Source: Alkalihalobacterium chitinilyticum (GTDB lineage Bacteria; Bacillota; Bacilli; Bacillales; Bacillaceae_F). Taken from it: 64,000 nt of DNA. Below are positions 54,116 to 64,000 of this stretch, piece by piece. The translations under genes and the position numbers were made by a program. The DNA lies in the NCBI RefSeq assembly GCF_029028005.1, contig NZ_JAOTPO010000001.1, positions 62,001 through 126,000 on the forward strand. The letters are read 5' to 3'. Each line of letters begins with the position of its first letter. Position 1 is the first letter of the stretch. The notes below the pieces were generated by a model. That model made no database searches. It saw nothing but the letters and a program-made list of their open reading frames with translations, and was not told the origin of the DNA.

Positions 54116-55081
54116 TTATCGAAATGCCTTAATTAATGTAGTCTCAATCTTCATGGCTATAAATAATTCTGCCATTTTCTGTTGATACCAGCTCGTTAAT
54201 CTATATTCCCTTCTTGGTTCTGTCCAGCTCTTAAAAAAACGTTTCACATTACGAGTCGACAATGACCAATCTCCATAATCATGTCTTTGATGTAGTACTG
54301 GTGAATAAGCGGTTCGAAGGATCGGTGTATGTTTTAAAATTTTCCACTTTACATATTTTTCATAATCTCTTCTAGAGCCAGTTGGTTCGACTTGAAGCGC
54401 AAATCGATGAATAGGAGAACTTTGTTCAGATTTAAAAAGTAACCATGCTAACTTCTTTCCTAATTCAATTCTTCTCTCAACCTTCTGAAACTTATCGACA
54501 CTAAACCCATAGAGATTGCCTTCAAAAGTAGGGAAAAGAACCGTATTGAAATGCAAGTGCTCCACTAAAAAATATGGCAACGATTTAAATACATGGCTTG
54601 AGTAGAAAGGATGCTCAATCACAGGTCCTTGGATCAAGTGCTGTTCATTAATAATAAGAGCCGTACAAAGCCTCTCTAGATTTCCACTATTCCAGAATAT
54701 GTTCCATTCCCTTATCATGAATTCACTTACATCAAAATAGGGTAGTAAATGAAAAAGTGGTTGTTTTTCTTTTTTTGAAACTTCATATATGAGCAGTTGT
54801 GGATAAGCATCTGAAAAAATAAGCCAATTGGCGCGTTCAAAAGTTAAAAATAATGTGTAACTATATTGAGGAGTTATTAAGGTTTCATACCAGTTACTTT
54901 TTAAGTCCGTCATATTCCACCCTGCATTACGGGAAACCATACTAGCTAACAAGGCCCACCAAATCTCTTGATTATTTTTGTAGTATTTCAAGTATGCTTT
55001 TGTACGACTTATATTATCTATATTTCCATCAATGGTTTTCTTTTTTATAGTACTAACGATTCCATTTTCCTTTTGCCACAA
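54116..55081 (-). CDS. yppC: DUF2515 protein YppC
   Basis: A 321-residue cytoplasmic protein; DUF2515/YppC by size, order and the NNQEIWWALLASMVSRNAGWNMTDL block. Divergent from recU in B. subtilis too. TTG start with GGTGAT upstream. Function unknown. Confidence 0.88.
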   Translation of the reverse strand: MWQKENGIVSTIKKKTIDGNIDNISRTKAYLKYYKNNQEIWWALLASMVSRNAGWNMTDLKSNWYETLITPQYSYTLFLTFERANWLIFSDAYPQLLIYEVSKKEKQPLFHLLPYFDVSEFMIREWNIFWNSGNLERLCTALIINEQHLIQGPVIEHPFYSSHVFKSLPYFLVEHLHFNTVLFPTFEGNLYGFSVDKFQKVERRIELGKKLAWLLFKSEQSSPIHRFALQVEPTGSRRDYEKYVKWKILKHTPILRTAYSPVLHQRHDYGDWSLSTRNVKRFFKSWTEPRREYRLTSWYQQKMAELFIAMKIETTLIKAFR

Positions 55082-55209
55082 CTTTAGATCACCCTTTTTT
55101 TAACTTCTCTGATTATCCGTTTTATGATATGATAACTTGATGAGAATTTTTGTTTTCATTACTTTTCTTAGAGAGACCTACTCTTTGAACGAAAGGTTGC
55201 TGATTTACA

Positions 55210-55809
55210 TTGGCTATCCGTTATCCAAATGGTAAAAAGTACTCCGCACCCGTTAACCGTTCAAACCCTAACAAAAAAGAAACATTCGGTAATCGCGGGA
55301 TGACGCTGGAAGAAGATTTAAATGATACAAACGAATATTATTTGAGTCGTGGAATTGCTGTCATTCATAAAAAGCCGACGCCTTTGCAAATCGTCCAAGT
55401 CGATTATCCAAAACGAAGTGCAGCTGTTATTAAGGAGGCCTATTTTAAACAAGCTTCTACTACAGATTACAATGGTGTATATCGTGGGCGGCACATTGAC
55501 TTTGAAGCGAAGGAAACTAGAAATAAGACATCATTTCCTTTGCAAAACTTTCATCTTCACCAAATTGAACATATGAAACAAGTTCTAGACCAACAAGGTA
55601 TTTGTTTTATCATTTTAAGATTTACTTTACTAGACGAAATATACTATTTAAATGCACATCATTTAATTGAGTATTACGAAAAGCAAAAAGACGGACGAAA
55701 ATCCATTCCAAAAGCAGAAATTGCTCAGCTTGGTTTTTTAATAGAACAGGAATATCATCCAAGAATTGATTACTTAAAAGTAGTCGACCAACTTTTTTTT
55801 CAAAAATAA
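55210..55809 (+). CDS. recU: Holliday junction resolvase RecU
   Basis: A 199-residue nuclease. Active-site features: [20 protein letters not shown] (Asp, Glu-X-Lys) and HHLIEYY near the C-terminus. Resolves Holliday junctions and aids segregation. TTG start; AAAGG upstream with longer spacing. 101 bases before ponA. Confidence 0.96.
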   Translation: MAIRYPNGKKYSAPVNRSNPNKKETFGNRGMTLEEDLNDTNEYYLSRGIAVIHKKPTPLQIVQVDYPKRSAAVIKEAYFKQASTTDYNGVYRGRHIDFEAKETRNKTSFPLQNFHLHQIEHMKQVLDQQGICFIILRFTLLDEIYYLNAHHLIEYYEKQKDGRKSIPKAEIAQLGFLIEQEYHPRIDYLKVVDQLFFQK

Positions 55810-55910
55810 TGTAACGAAACAGACACAAAAAACGTTAATAGATAAAGATACAATAAGAATAGATCAAGATTATTTTTATTCTTTCGTTTAGATAGAAAGG
55901 AAGAACAAAC

Positions 55911-58469
55911 ATGAGTGAGAATATGAATACACGAACTGGGCGTCGCCGCGCTAAAGAGCAATCAAAGGCGACACCTAAGAAGAAGAAAACAGGTATTTTC
56001 AAAAAGCTCTTAATAGCAATGGTTGTATTCTTTACCGTACTTGCTGTTGCAGGTGGTATCACAGTCTTTTCAATGATTGCCACTGCGCCACCATTAAATG
56101 AGGATCGGTTAATGTTAGCTCAGTCAACTGAAATCCTTGACCAACATGATGCTTCAATTACACTCCTTGAAGCAGTTGAAAATCGAATTTATGTAAATAT
56201 TAATGATATTCCTGAACTAGTGGAAGATGCATTTATCGCAGTTGAAGATGTTCGTTTCCGGGAGCACTTTGGAGTAGATGTGCGACGTATGTTTGGAGCA
56301 GTTGCTGCAAATGTTACAGGTGGATTTGGTGCTGAAGGTGCAAGTACTATTACACAACAAGTCGTAAAAAACTTGTTTTTATCACCAGAAAAAACAATTT
56401 CTCGTAAAGTTCAAGAACAATATTTAGCTATTAAATTAGAGCAACAATATTCTAAAAATCAAATACTGGAAATGTATTTAAATGCGATTTACTTTGGGGG
56501 CGGTGCCTACGGTGTTCAACAAGCCGCCATTACGTATTTTAGTAAAGAAAATTTAGAGGATTTAACAATAGAAGATGCGGCTCTTCTTGCTGGGCTTCCG
56601 CAGCGTCCAAACCATTTTAACCCATTAAACAACCCTGAGGCTGCTGAAAAAAGAAGAAATACAGTTATCGCGCTGATGGAGCGACACGGCAAGATTACGA
56701 GTGAGGAAGCTCAAAAAGCGAGAGCTGTTTCGGTTCAAGATCAACTTAATCCCGCAAAGCGTGAAGCTAGCGCTTATCAAGCTTTTATTGATCAAGTTAT
56801 CACTGAAGTAGAGTCGCTTGAGGGAATTACAACGAGTGACATTTTTACAGCTGGATTAAAGATTTATACTACACTAGATCCAGATGCTCAAACTCACGTT
56901 GAGAAAGTATTACAAACCGATGAATTCATCACAACGTATCCGAGTAATGAGGATTTTCAAGCCGGTGTAACGCTTATTGACACAGCAACAGGGCAAATCA
57001 AAGCGATAGGCAACGGGCGTCATCAAACCGGGGTCCAACGAGGATTTAGCTTTGCAACTGCTAAGAAACAACCTGGATCAACTATTAAACCTGTTTTAGA
57101 TTACGGACCAGCTATCGAGCATTTAAAATGGTCAACAGGTAAGGTCATTGTGGACGAACCTCATACGTATTCAGATGGTACAGAGATCCGCAACCATAAC
57201 CGTAATTATGCAGGACCAGTAACAATGAGAAAAGCATTAGCCGATTCTTTAAACATTCCAGCGATTAAAGCACTACAAGAAGTAGGTTTAGAGAATGCAC
57301 GTGATTTTGCGTCCACTCTAGGAATTCCTTTTGAAGATAACCGCATTTACGAACCCTATGGTATCGGTGGGTTTACAACAGGAATTTCGACTTTCGACTT
57401 AGCAGGTTCATATGCTGCCTTCGGAAATGAAGGAGTGTACATTGAGCCTCATACAGTTCGTAAAATTGAATTTCCTGATGGAAAAGTTATTAATATGGCA
57501 CCTGAACCAGTTGTTGCCATGAGTGATTATACGGCCTTTATGATTAGTGACATGCTTAAGACGGTTGTTACCAATGGTACAGGTACACATGCCAATATTC
57601 CTAATCTCCCACTTGCAGGGAAAACAGGAACAACTAACTTCCAAAGAGAAGACAGAGAAAAATACAAAATTCCTGATGGTGGAGTTCCCGACGTTTGGTT
57701 TGCTGGGTACACAACACGCTATACTGCAGCCGTTTGGACTGGTTATGACCGAAAAGGAGAAGGAAATTATCTCATAAACAATGACCGTAGACTTGCTCAA
57801 CAGATTTTTAAAGCCATTATGGAGGAAGTTTCTCGAAATATAGAGACACCGGACTTCAATCAACCTGACTCGGTCGTTAGAGTTGGAGTTGAACGAAGAA
57901 CCGGATTACTGCCTAGTCCATTCACACCACAAAGTGAAATTGTCTATGAATACTTTGTAAAAGGAACTGAACCAACGAGAGTATCAGAAGCATTCCAAAG
58001 TATACCGAAGCCTTCTGATTTCAAAGTGGGTTACAACGAAGACGCAGACCAAATCATCCTCACATGGGGTTATCCGAGCAACCAAAAAGGTGCGGTTACA
58101 TTTAATATCATGCAAAGTATCGACGATGGCGGCTTTGAACCAATTTACACAACAAAAGATATGCAGCATATTATAACGAGCCCAACACCAGGTGCGACGT
58201 ATCGTTTCCAAGTGATTGCAATTGCTGATGAAGATCCTAGTATAAAAAGTGATCCTGCTCAAGGCGAAGTTAAAATTCCTGTCATTGAAATCGAGGAACC
58301 AATAGAAGAGGAACCAGAGCAACCTATTGAGCCTCCAGTCGACGAAGATGAAGAATTGCCAATTGATCTTATTCCGGAACCTGAACCAGATCCAGAAGAT
58401 GATGAAGAGACAGCAACAAGTGCATCTACAACTGTAAGAGAAGAAGATGATGAAGAAGAAGAAAACTAG
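55911..58469 (+). CDS. ponA: Bifunctional penicillin-binding protein 1A
   Basis: An 852-residue class A PBP. Cytoplasmic basic tail, TM (about 32-58), glycosyltransferase GT51 with EDVRFREHFGVD and GASTITQQVVKNLFL, then transpeptidase with STIK, SLN and KTGTT. A C-terminal FN3-like domain (about 690-790) precedes an acidic Glu/Asp/Pro tail. AAGGAAG precedes ATG. Confidence 0.97.
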   Translation: MSENMNTRTGRRRAKEQSKATPKKKKTGIFKKLLIAMVVFFTVLAVAGGITVFSMIATAPPLNEDRLMLAQSTEILDQHDASITLLEAVENRIYVNINDIPELVEDAFIAVEDVRFREHFGVDVRRMFGAVAANVTGGFGAEGASTITQQVVKNLFLSPEKTISRKVQEQYLAIKLEQQYSKNQILEMYLNAIYFGGGAYGVQQAAITYFSKENLEDLTIEDAALLAGLPQRPNHFNPLNNPEAAEKRRNTVIALMERHGKITSEEAQKARAVSVQDQLNPAKREASAYQAFIDQVITEVESLEGITTSDIFTAGLKIYTTLDPDAQTHVEKVLQTDEFITTYPSNEDFQAGVTLIDTATGQIKAIGNGRHQTGVQRGFSFATAKKQPGSTIKPVLDYGPAIEHLKWSTGKVIVDEPHTYSDGTEIRNHNRNYAGPVTMRKALADSLNIPAIKALQEVGLENARDFASTLGIPFEDNRIYEPYGIGGFTTGISTFDLAGSYAAFGNEGVYIEPHTVRKIEFPDGKVINMAPEPVVAMSDYTAFMISDMLKTVVTNGTGTHANIPNLPLAGKTGTTNFQREDREKYKIPDGGVPDVWFAGYTTRYTAAVWTGYDRKGEGNYLINNDRRLAQQIFKAIMEEVSRNIETPDFNQPDSVVRVGVERRTGLLPSPFTPQSEIVYEYFVKGTEPTRVSEAFQSIPKPSDFKVGYNEDADQIILTWGYPSNQKGAVTFNIMQSIDDGGFEPIYTTKDMQHIITSPTPGATYRFQVIAIADEDPSIKSDPAQGEVKIPVIEIEEPIEEEPEQPIEPPVDEDEELPIDLIPEPEPDPEDDEETATSASTTVREEDDEEEEN

Positions 58470-58495
58470 AAACGTTAACAATAAACATTTATTTG

Positions 58496-58524
58496 GAGAG
58501 AAGAATACTTCTCTCCTTTTTTTA
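58496..58524 (+). terminator. Terminator of ponA
   Basis: GGAGAGAAG / CTTCTCTCC stem, loop AATA, TTTTTTT tail. Confidence 0.95.
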
Positions 58525-58530
58525 CTAGAA

Positions 58531-58554
58531 AAACCGAGCGAAATGCCCGGTTTA
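58531..58554 (-). terminator. Terminator of the hydrolase gene
   Basis: AAACCG-A-GC / GC-C-CGGTTT with one mismatch; T5 on the minus strand. Confidence 0.75.
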
Positions 58555-58595
58555 TTTTAATTAAACCATATATCGTTCTTATGGATGAAGCAATT

Positions 58596-59582
58596 TTATG
58601 CCTCATTTCCACCAAAGATTTGCTTTGGATTTTGAACTAGTATTGTATTGATTTGATCTTCAGAAACGCCTCTTTCTTTAAGGACTGGAATGATATTCTC
58701 AAAAATATGCGTCATATGCCAATTAGTAACTAAACTCCCTAGCTCCGCAGGAAATTCAGGAGATTTCCCTAACCAAACATTTACTTTATCATGGGACATC
58801 ATTAGTTGCTCAGCATATCCAGCCCCTATTAAACCTAATAGTACACCAATTCGGTCACTATCCATTGGTGCCCCTACAAATCCTTGTATACCAAAACGGT
58901 CAAACCCTACATAAACCCCATGTTCCAGTGTACGTATATGGTATCTTAAATCCGTATTCCCATCCATATGACCAATTAGAATACGTTTAGGGTCCGCCCC
59001 TTCAGAAACGAGCAGTTCAGCTTGTTCAGGTCCCATTGTTCCTTCCTGTGTATGTGTAATGATCGTTACCCCTGTTTCCTGTTGTACTTTTGCCGCAACC
59101 TTAAAAAACATTCTCTCATACTCTGTTATTCTATCTTTTCCTGAGCCTAGTTTAATAACTCCAGCTTTTATACCCGTATCACCTATTCCCTCTGTAAGCT
59201 CTCTCATATACATTTCATAGATTTCTTCTTCTGCTGTACCTAACGCTTGTTTAAATTTAAAATAAGCCGGAGCCCCTTCTCCTTCATAATAGTATCCCGT
59301 TGAACAAATAATATTAAGCCCTGTTTTTTCAGCAATCAGCTTCAATAATTCTGGGTCTCTTCCCGTATCATTCGGTGTAGCATCTACTATCGTTTTTACC
59401 CCGTGTGCCTTTACTTTTGAAGCCGTCTCGATACTAGCTCTTAAGATTTCATCTTTATCCACTGGATATAAAGAATTGCCGTAAAAACCAGGATAACCAA
59501 AAAAGAAATGCTCATGCATTAATGTTTTACCAAGGTCCTCCACTGCAACCGGTCCAAGCACTGTGTTTACTGTCTTACTCAT
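58596..59582 (-). CDS. Phosphotriesterase-family metal hydrolase
   Basis: A 328-residue amidohydrolase-fold enzyme. MHEHFF gives the HxH; KLGSG the carboxylated Lys; THTQEG and GHMDGN two His; MMSHD the Asp. All metal ligands are present, so it should be active. Family members are lactonases or phosphotriesterases; substrate unknown. GGGGGAAG upstream of ATG. Second gene of an operon with an acyl-CoA ligase (25-base gap). Confidence 0.93.
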   Translation of the reverse strand: MSKTVNTVLGPVAVEDLGKTLMHEHFFFGYPGFYGNSLYPVDKDEILRASIETASKVKAHGVKTIVDATPNDTGRDPELLKLIAEKTGLNIICSTGYYYEGEGAPAYFKFKQALGTAEEEIYEMYMRELTEGIGDTGIKAGVIKLGSGKDRITEYERMFFKVAAKVQQETGVTIITHTQEGTMGPEQAELLVSEGADPKRILIGHMDGNTDLRYHIRTLEHGVYVGFDRFGIQGFVGAPMDSDRIGVLLGLIGAGYAEQLMMSHDKVNVWLGKSPEFPAELGSLVTNWHMTHIFENIIPVLKERGVSEDQINTILVQNPKQIFGGNEA

Positions 59583-59607
59583 TTTTACTTCCCCCTTTTT
59601 TGTAAAC

Positions 59608-61212
59608 TTACGGAATGTATCTTAATTCAGTCTTGATCACTTTCCCATTTGGGTTTCTTGGCAATACGTCCATGATTTCAACATAAGTTGGGACTTTATA
59701 GTTTGCCAGTCGATCTCGAACCCATTGTCTAACTTCTTCCACTGTTAAGCCTTCACCCTTACGAGGGACCACACAAGCTTTAACGACTTCACCATATGTT
59801 TCATCCGGTACTCCAACAACAGCTGTTTCCATAATTTTTTGATTGGAGTACAATACCTCCTCCAGTTCAACGGAATATATCTTTTCACCACCACGATTGA
59901 TCATATCTTTAATTCTATCTTTAATTGTAATAATGCCCTTTTCATCGACAACTCCTAGGTCCCCTGATGAAAACCATCCACCTTTAATTGCTTTTGTAGT
60001 CGCTTCTTCATTCTCCCAGTACTTTTGAATGACCATCGGCCCTTTAAATATCAATTCTCCTACTTCTCCTGGAGCCAACTCTTTCTTCGTTTCAGGATCT
60101 ACTACTTTTACTTCAGCAACTGGCACTGTAGGTCCTACTGCAGCTATCTCTTGCAGTTGCACCTCATGAGGCATAATAACGACAGGAGATGACGTTTCTG
60201 TTAATCCATAGGAATTATGCAATTCAATTGCTGGAACCCATTTTTTTAGTGCTTTTAACGTCTCACTCGGCATAGGAGCGCCTCCAAAACCACCTACTCG
60301 TAGGTGAGATACATCATATGTATCATGGTCTGGATCTAGCAATGTCATAACATAAACCGTAGGTGAGGCAATGACATGGGTGATTTGTTCATCCTGTAAT
60401 GTTTGTAGAAATTCTTTAGGTCTAAACATTGATAGGAGGACTGCCTTCCCGCCTAAAAATATAAATGGTACTAACTGTGCGGCTAGACCTGTAATATGAA
60501 ACACAGGAACAGCAATGACTGTGTTATCAGCGGATGATAGATTATAACAATACTTGTAATTCAATGCCGTATGAATCATATTGAAATGTGAAATTAAAGC
60601 CCCTTTTGGTCTGCCAGTTGTACCAGATGTATACATAATAAATGCGCTATCATGTTCGTCAACTGCTGCGTCTATGATCGTTTCAGCCGGAGTATTTACG
60701 AGATTAATATATGGTTTTGTTCCTTCTGGAATTTTTGTATCTGTAATAAATACATGTTCAACGTTTGTCTCTTCGACTACAAATTTAAGATTCGGCCACC
60801 ATTCTAGATTAGCAATAATCATTCTTGCTCCAGAGTTGTTGATCATGTACTTTAATTCCTGAGACTTTAATTTTGTATTTAAGGGCACAGCTATGGCTCC
60901 GAGTTGCAAGATCGCATAGACACTAACTACAAATGGGATACCATTCATTAACAATAGTGCAATTCGATCTCCCTTTTGGACTCCATACTTATATTTGAAT
61001 TGATAAGCTGCATTATTTACTTGCTCTTGTAATTGCCGATAAGTCAATCGTTTATTTTGATGAACGACTGCTATTTTATCTGGATAACATTTAACACTTT
61101 CAGTTAATGTTTCACTAATGTTAGAAGGCCTTTCCTTGTAAACCTTCATCGGAACACCAGCTACTTCTTCCTCATGTATTAACCTTTCAACTTCATTCCA
61201 ATATTTTTGCAT
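59608..61212 (-). CDS. AMP-forming acyl-CoA ligase
   Basis: A 534-residue ANL-superfamily enzyme. Phosphate loop YTSGTTGRPKGA, A5 motif YGLTE, A7 SGDLG, A10 Lys in PRNPNGKVIK. Resembles long-chain or aryl acyl-CoA ligases. GGAGGAG before ATG. First gene of the operon, controlled by a cre site. Confidence 0.94.
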   Translation of the reverse strand: MQKYWNEVERLIHEEEVAGVPMKVYKERPSNISETLTESVKCYPDKIAVVHQNKRLTYRQLQEQVNNAAYQFKYKYGVQKGDRIALLLMNGIPFVVSVYAILQLGAIAVPLNTKLKSQELKYMINNSGARMIIANLEWWPNLKFVVEETNVEHVFITDTKIPEGTKPYINLVNTPAETIIDAAVDEHDSAFIMYTSGTTGRPKGALISHFNMIHTALNYKYCYNLSSADNTVIAVPVFHITGLAAQLVPFIFLGGKAVLLSMFRPKEFLQTLQDEQITHVIASPTVYVMTLLDPDHDTYDVSHLRVGGFGGAPMPSETLKALKKWVPAIELHNSYGLTETSSPVVIMPHEVQLQEIAAVGPTVPVAEVKVVDPETKKELAPGEVGELIFKGPMVIQKYWENEEATTKAIKGGWFSSGDLGVVDEKGIITIKDRIKDMINRGGEKIYSVELEEVLYSNQKIMETAVVGVPDETYGEVVKACVVPRKGEGLTVEEVRQWVRDRLANYKVPTYVEIMDVLPRNPNGKVIKTELRYIP

Positions 61213-61269
61213 ATCTCTCCTCCTTTTCTTTTTTATTCATTCTGTAACATAAAAGATTTAGCTACATTA

Positions 61270-61283
61270 TGTAAGCGCTTTCT
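61270..61283 (-). promoter_or_regulatory. CcpA cre site
   Basis: TGTAAGCGCTTTCT matches the consensus TGWAARCGYTWNCW at all 14 positions, 58 bases from the ligase start codon. Predicts carbon catabolite repression of the ligase-hydrolase operon. Confidence 0.82.
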
Positions 61284-61406
61284 GAATTCTGTTCATTCTA
61301 GCAATTTCCTTATATACCTATTCTAACATCCTAAATTTATTCTTAAATTAAACAAGTTTAAGCTCCGACTGAGGCTTCAGTATGTTCACTGTTAAAGTAT
61401 CTCGAT

Positions 61407-61452
61407 AAAAAGACGACTATAAATCCACTTCCTGAATTTAAGTCGTCTTTTT
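61407..61452 (-). terminator. Terminator of the dynamin-like gene
   Basis: AAAAAGACGACT / AGTCGTCTTTTT stem with a 22-base loop; T run on the minus strand. Confidence 0.9.
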
Positions 61453-61496
61453 TCTTATCTATAATTGATACTATTTAAGATGTACACACAATCCTT

Positions 61497-64000
61497 TTAG
61501 TAAACAAACCTCTTTAGCTCATCATATTCATTAATTAACGCTGATTTGGCTTCTGCATCGAACAAAGCTTCGAATCGATTAAGCTCGTTTTCTATAGCCT
61601 CTTTTAAACGTTGTTTTAAGTCTTGTTCAATCGTTTGAAGCTTTTGTTCAAATTCATTAGACATTTTCTTCGAGCTTAAATTGATCATTTCTCTAGAATT
61701 TTCTACCCCGTCAGCGACAATTAATTCTTTAAATTGTTTTACTGCACCATTTTCAAAGAAATCCTTTTTAGATTTCAACATTGGCAGATACTTCTTCGTA
61801 TCTATGGATAGAGCCATTTCATTTAGCTCCACTGAAATGGCAGCTATTTCAATTTCCGCTTCACAATAGAGGTACGGCAGCTCTTTTTGGAGCAAGGTAA
61901 TTTGATCACTAAGCCAGCTTTTCGCACGCGCTTTCATTTTTTCTTCCATTCGAATAACGGTTGCTTCTAGCTCTTGTTTTAAGAAGTATTCCCCTAAGCC
62001 GCGCCATTCTTTAATCGCTCCAGTCAACTGTTCATGAAGTTCCTTTTTACTATTGCCAGTCAATACAGCTACGTTAATTGCACTCGCAAAGTAATCATTT
62101 AAGACGAAGCGCATTCGATCGCGTAAATATAAAACAAGTTGATCAAATTCCATTAGTATATCTCTTAATGCAAAGGAGAACGATGCCTTGTGAACATTAT
62201 CTATTTCAATCTCCACTGTTTGCTTGAGTTTTTCATGCTTAAGCTTTTGCTCATTAGCCTCTTCGTTCATAAATGAAATACTATCTTTTATCTTATTCGT
62301 AAACTGCCTCAGCTCTTCAGTGATCATCTTGACACTTAGTTGTTTTAGTTCTAAGATCGTATATTCATAAAACGAACGTTCAAACGCAGCAAATGTAGTT
62401 TCAGTTTGAAGTTGTTCTTTTTTAGCTTGCAGCCCTTCTTTACTAGAAAGGTGATACAACCTTGGTTTTTCAATTCCATTGCGTCTCAATTGATCATACA
62501 CGTGTTTTCGAACGCCATTTAACTCTCCTTCACTACTTGCTAAATCCGCAGCGTTGATAACAAAATAAAGCTTATCATGACCAAAGCTTTCATTAACTTT
62601 CCCCATCTGTTGAAGGAAATATTGGTCAGCTTTTGAGAAGGCATGGTTATAATACGTTAAATAGAAAATAGCATCAGATTGGCGCATTTGTTGGAAAGCC
62701 ACATTTGTATGGCGCCCATGGATTGAGTTAACACCTGGTGTATCTACAAGAATAATTCCTTTTTTCGTAATTGCACTATCAAAGTATATATTCACTTTTT
62801 CAATTAAACACGCTTTACTTTCTTCAGCAACTAATGATTGCATTTCTTCGTGAGACACACTAAATTCACTGCCTAACTTCCATTCAGTAGAAGCCACACT
62901 TTGCTGAATGGTTAACAAATACTCGGCATATGTTTTTTGCCAACTAGAAACATAGTCTTTCATATTCGGCTTCCATTGTGAAAGTCGTTCAAGATCTAAC
63001 GATTCATCTAGTTGCTCACTGACAGATCTAATCTCGTGATTTAATGCATCTACCGATTTTACTGTAACCTTCGCTGTTCCATGAGCGTGATCTGCAGTTG
63101 ATTGTTCAACTGTATTCACCGTTGCCGTTGTTGGATTCGGTGACACCGGCAGAATATTTTCTCCTAATAAAGCATTCGCAAAGCTTGATTTACCTGCGCT
63201 GAATGCACCAAACAAAGAAATGATAAACGTTTGATTTTCATAACGATTAATTCGTTCAATTAAGTGATTTCGTTCATGAGAAACGATTACTTGATCTTTG
63301 TGATCATGTAGAACATTCTTAATCGAGTTTAACCATGTCAACGTTTCTTCTTCAGAAAAATCAATTGTTGACTTTTCTTCTGTCACTTCCCAACTCGTAT
63401 CAATAACCCCTTCTTCTGGTAAGATCACATTAGCAAATCCATTTTCTAGTTTTTCAGGGTACGATTGATTCGAAGCATGTTTAATCGTTTCATTGTATTC
63501 TCGTTCTGGTGGATACGTAGCTATTTGCTCTTTAACCACCTCGATATTTTTGTCAAAGTCCGCTTTAACTTGATTTACTTGATCCACATATTTCTCAATG
63601 TTTTTAAACTTAGCTAATTGGGTTTCTATCGATTTTTGCTCTACACGATAAGCTTCCTTTAACCCTTCAATTTGTAAATCCACAATTTCTCTCGCCTTGT
63701 TACGAATGTCTCTTACAATCATTGAAGTAATTTCTTTTGAAAACGCAAACACATAATCACGACTTGCATGATCGGATTTAACATTCTTTTTCAACAAATC
63801 ATCTGTTACTTCAAATGACAACTGATTAATCGCTGCTTCCAATTCTTCTACGTTTGTTAATTTCATGCGGTTAATCTTTTGAAAATAAGCTTGAACATGG
63901 AATAACAATTGTGATTTCACCTTATCTTGCAAGTCTTGGACGAGTAATCTTAATCGTTCGTTTTGTTCTTCCTGTGTCTTTTTCTTTGTAAATAAGAGAC
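61497..64000 (-). CDS. dynA: Bacterial dynamin-like GTPase DynA, 5' end beyond window
   Basis: The open frame runs to the window edge without a stop, so 834 residues are seen and the N-terminal part is missing. The visible module has a P-loop FGAFSAGKSS (about 63190-63220), LVDTPG (DxxG) and NAAD, then long helical assembly regions. B. subtilis DynA is about 1190 residues with two such modules, so this is the second. It tethers and fuses membranes and protects against phage and pore formers. Confidence 0.9.
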   Translation of the reverse strand, partial: LLFTKKKTQEEQNERLRLLVQDLQDKVKSQLLFHVQAYFQKINRMKLTNVEELEAAINQLSFEVTDDLLKKNVKSDHASRDYVFAFSKEITSMIVRDIRNKAREIVDLQIEGLKEAYRVEQKSIETQLAKFKNIEKYVDQVNQVKADFDKNIEVVKEQIATYPPEREYNETIKHASNQSYPEKLENGFANVILPEEGVIDTSWEVTEEKSTIDFSEEETLTWLNSIKNVLHDHKDQVIVSHERNHLIERINRYENQTFIISLFGAFSAGKSSFANALLGENILPVSPNPTTATVNTVEQSTADHAHGTAKVTVKSVDALNHEIRSVSEQLDESLDLERLSQWKPNMKDYVSSWQKTYAEYLLTIQQSVASTEWKLGSEFSVSHEEMQSLVAEESKACLIEKVNIYFDSAITKKGIILVDTPGVNSIHGRHTNVAFQQMRQSDAIFYLTYYNHAFSKADQYFLQQMGKVNESFGHDKLYFVINAADLASSEGELNGVRKHVYDQLRRNGIEKPRLYHLSSKEGLQAKKEQLQTETTFAAFERSFYEYTILELKQLSVKMITEELRQFTNKIKDSISFMNEEANEQKLKHEKLKQTVEIEIDNVHKASFSFALRDILMEFDQLVLYLRDRMRFVLNDYFASAINVAVLTGNSKKELHEQLTGAIKEWRGLGEYFLKQELEATVIRMEEKMKARAKSWLSDQITLLQKELPYLYCEAEIEIAAISVELNEMALSIDTKKYLPMLKSKKDFFENGAVKQFKELIVADGVENSREMINLSSKKMSNEFEQKLQTIEQDLKQRLKEAIENELNRFEALFDAEAKSALINEYDELKRFVY

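Noticed and set aside
57408-58481. Long minus-strand ORFs inside ponA
   Set aside because: Antisense of repetitive acidic codons; no SD and rich in Phe/Trp/Cys.
1-64000. rRNA, tRNA, CRISPR, insertion sequence or prophage genes
   Set aside because: Scanned for typical signatures (tRNA CCA ends, transposase motifs, spaced repeats, integrase); none seen.

Overview
This window is a chromosomal segment of an endospore-forming, low-GC Gram-positive bacterium of the Bacillaceae. The evidence is RacA, KapD, YhcN/YlaJ lipoproteins, an SspM-type spore protein, a YjcZ-type peptide, a Spo0E-like peptide, bacilliredoxin, HemAT, and the order yppE / racA / sspM / yppC / recU / ponA, which recalls the Bacillus subtilis yppE-ponA neighbourhood. 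The genus cannot be settled from the sequence alone; several genes would fit an alkaliphilic or halotolerant Bacillus relative. I see no rRNA, tRNA, CRISPR array, prophage or insertion sequence, so this looks like ordinary core chromosome with many short intergenic elements.

Layout. 1-7.6 kb: the 5' part of a hybrid sensor kinase (cut by the window edge), a branched-chain aminotransferase, three small genes including an asparagine-run protein with a gamma-type SASP motif, and a class B penicillin-binding protein. 7.7-11.7 kb: an osmoprotection module with a GbsR-type regulator divergent from opuAA-opuAB-opuAC. 11.8-19.7 kb: RlmI-like methyltransferase, YeeI/YebC translation factor, MFS permease, KapD, a cysteine-cluster protein, small ORFs, YidD and a DUF523/DUF1722 protein. 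20-23 kb: a group of sporulation-flavoured lipoproteins and small regulators with repeated GTGCCAG hairpins. 23.1-24.3 kb: a complete lysine riboswitch and terminator in front of dapA. 24.4-32.7 kb: transporters, an NRDE protein, a TelA-family operon and a metallo-beta-lactamase-fold hydrolase.

32.8-37.7 kb: a three-gene overlapping operon (69-aa protein, YdbS, YdbT), a YpgR/CvfC protein (Nfu_N plus HEAT repeats), bacilliredoxin, and TlpA-like and YusE-like thioredoxin-fold proteins. 37.7-44.3 kb: an SLC13 permease, an aminotransferase, YjcZ, YtzC, RNase Z and a secreted NlpC/P60 hydrolase. 45-49.3 kb: a short hybrid-cluster protein behind a perfect Fnr box at class-II spacing, a cluster of four 24-bp repeats, then HemAT (oxygen sensor) and CheV. 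49.4-55 kb: IlvA, a TRIC-type channel, a sulfurtransferase and the YppE/RacA/SspM/YppC group. 55.2-64 kb: RecU-PonA, a phosphotriesterase-family/acyl-CoA ligase operon behind a consensus cre site, and the C-terminal module of a DynA-type bacterial dynamin that runs off the right edge.

The most interesting signals are regulatory or small: the Fnr-hcp arrangement next to HemAT, the cre-controlled hydrolase/ligase pair, the 69-aa protein coupled to ydbST, the asparagine-run SASP-like protein, and two families of intergenic repeats. I found no strong candidate for a wholly new multi-gene system. Start codons were moved from the longest ORF to the position with a Shine-Dalgarno (SD) site wherever the sequence showed one.
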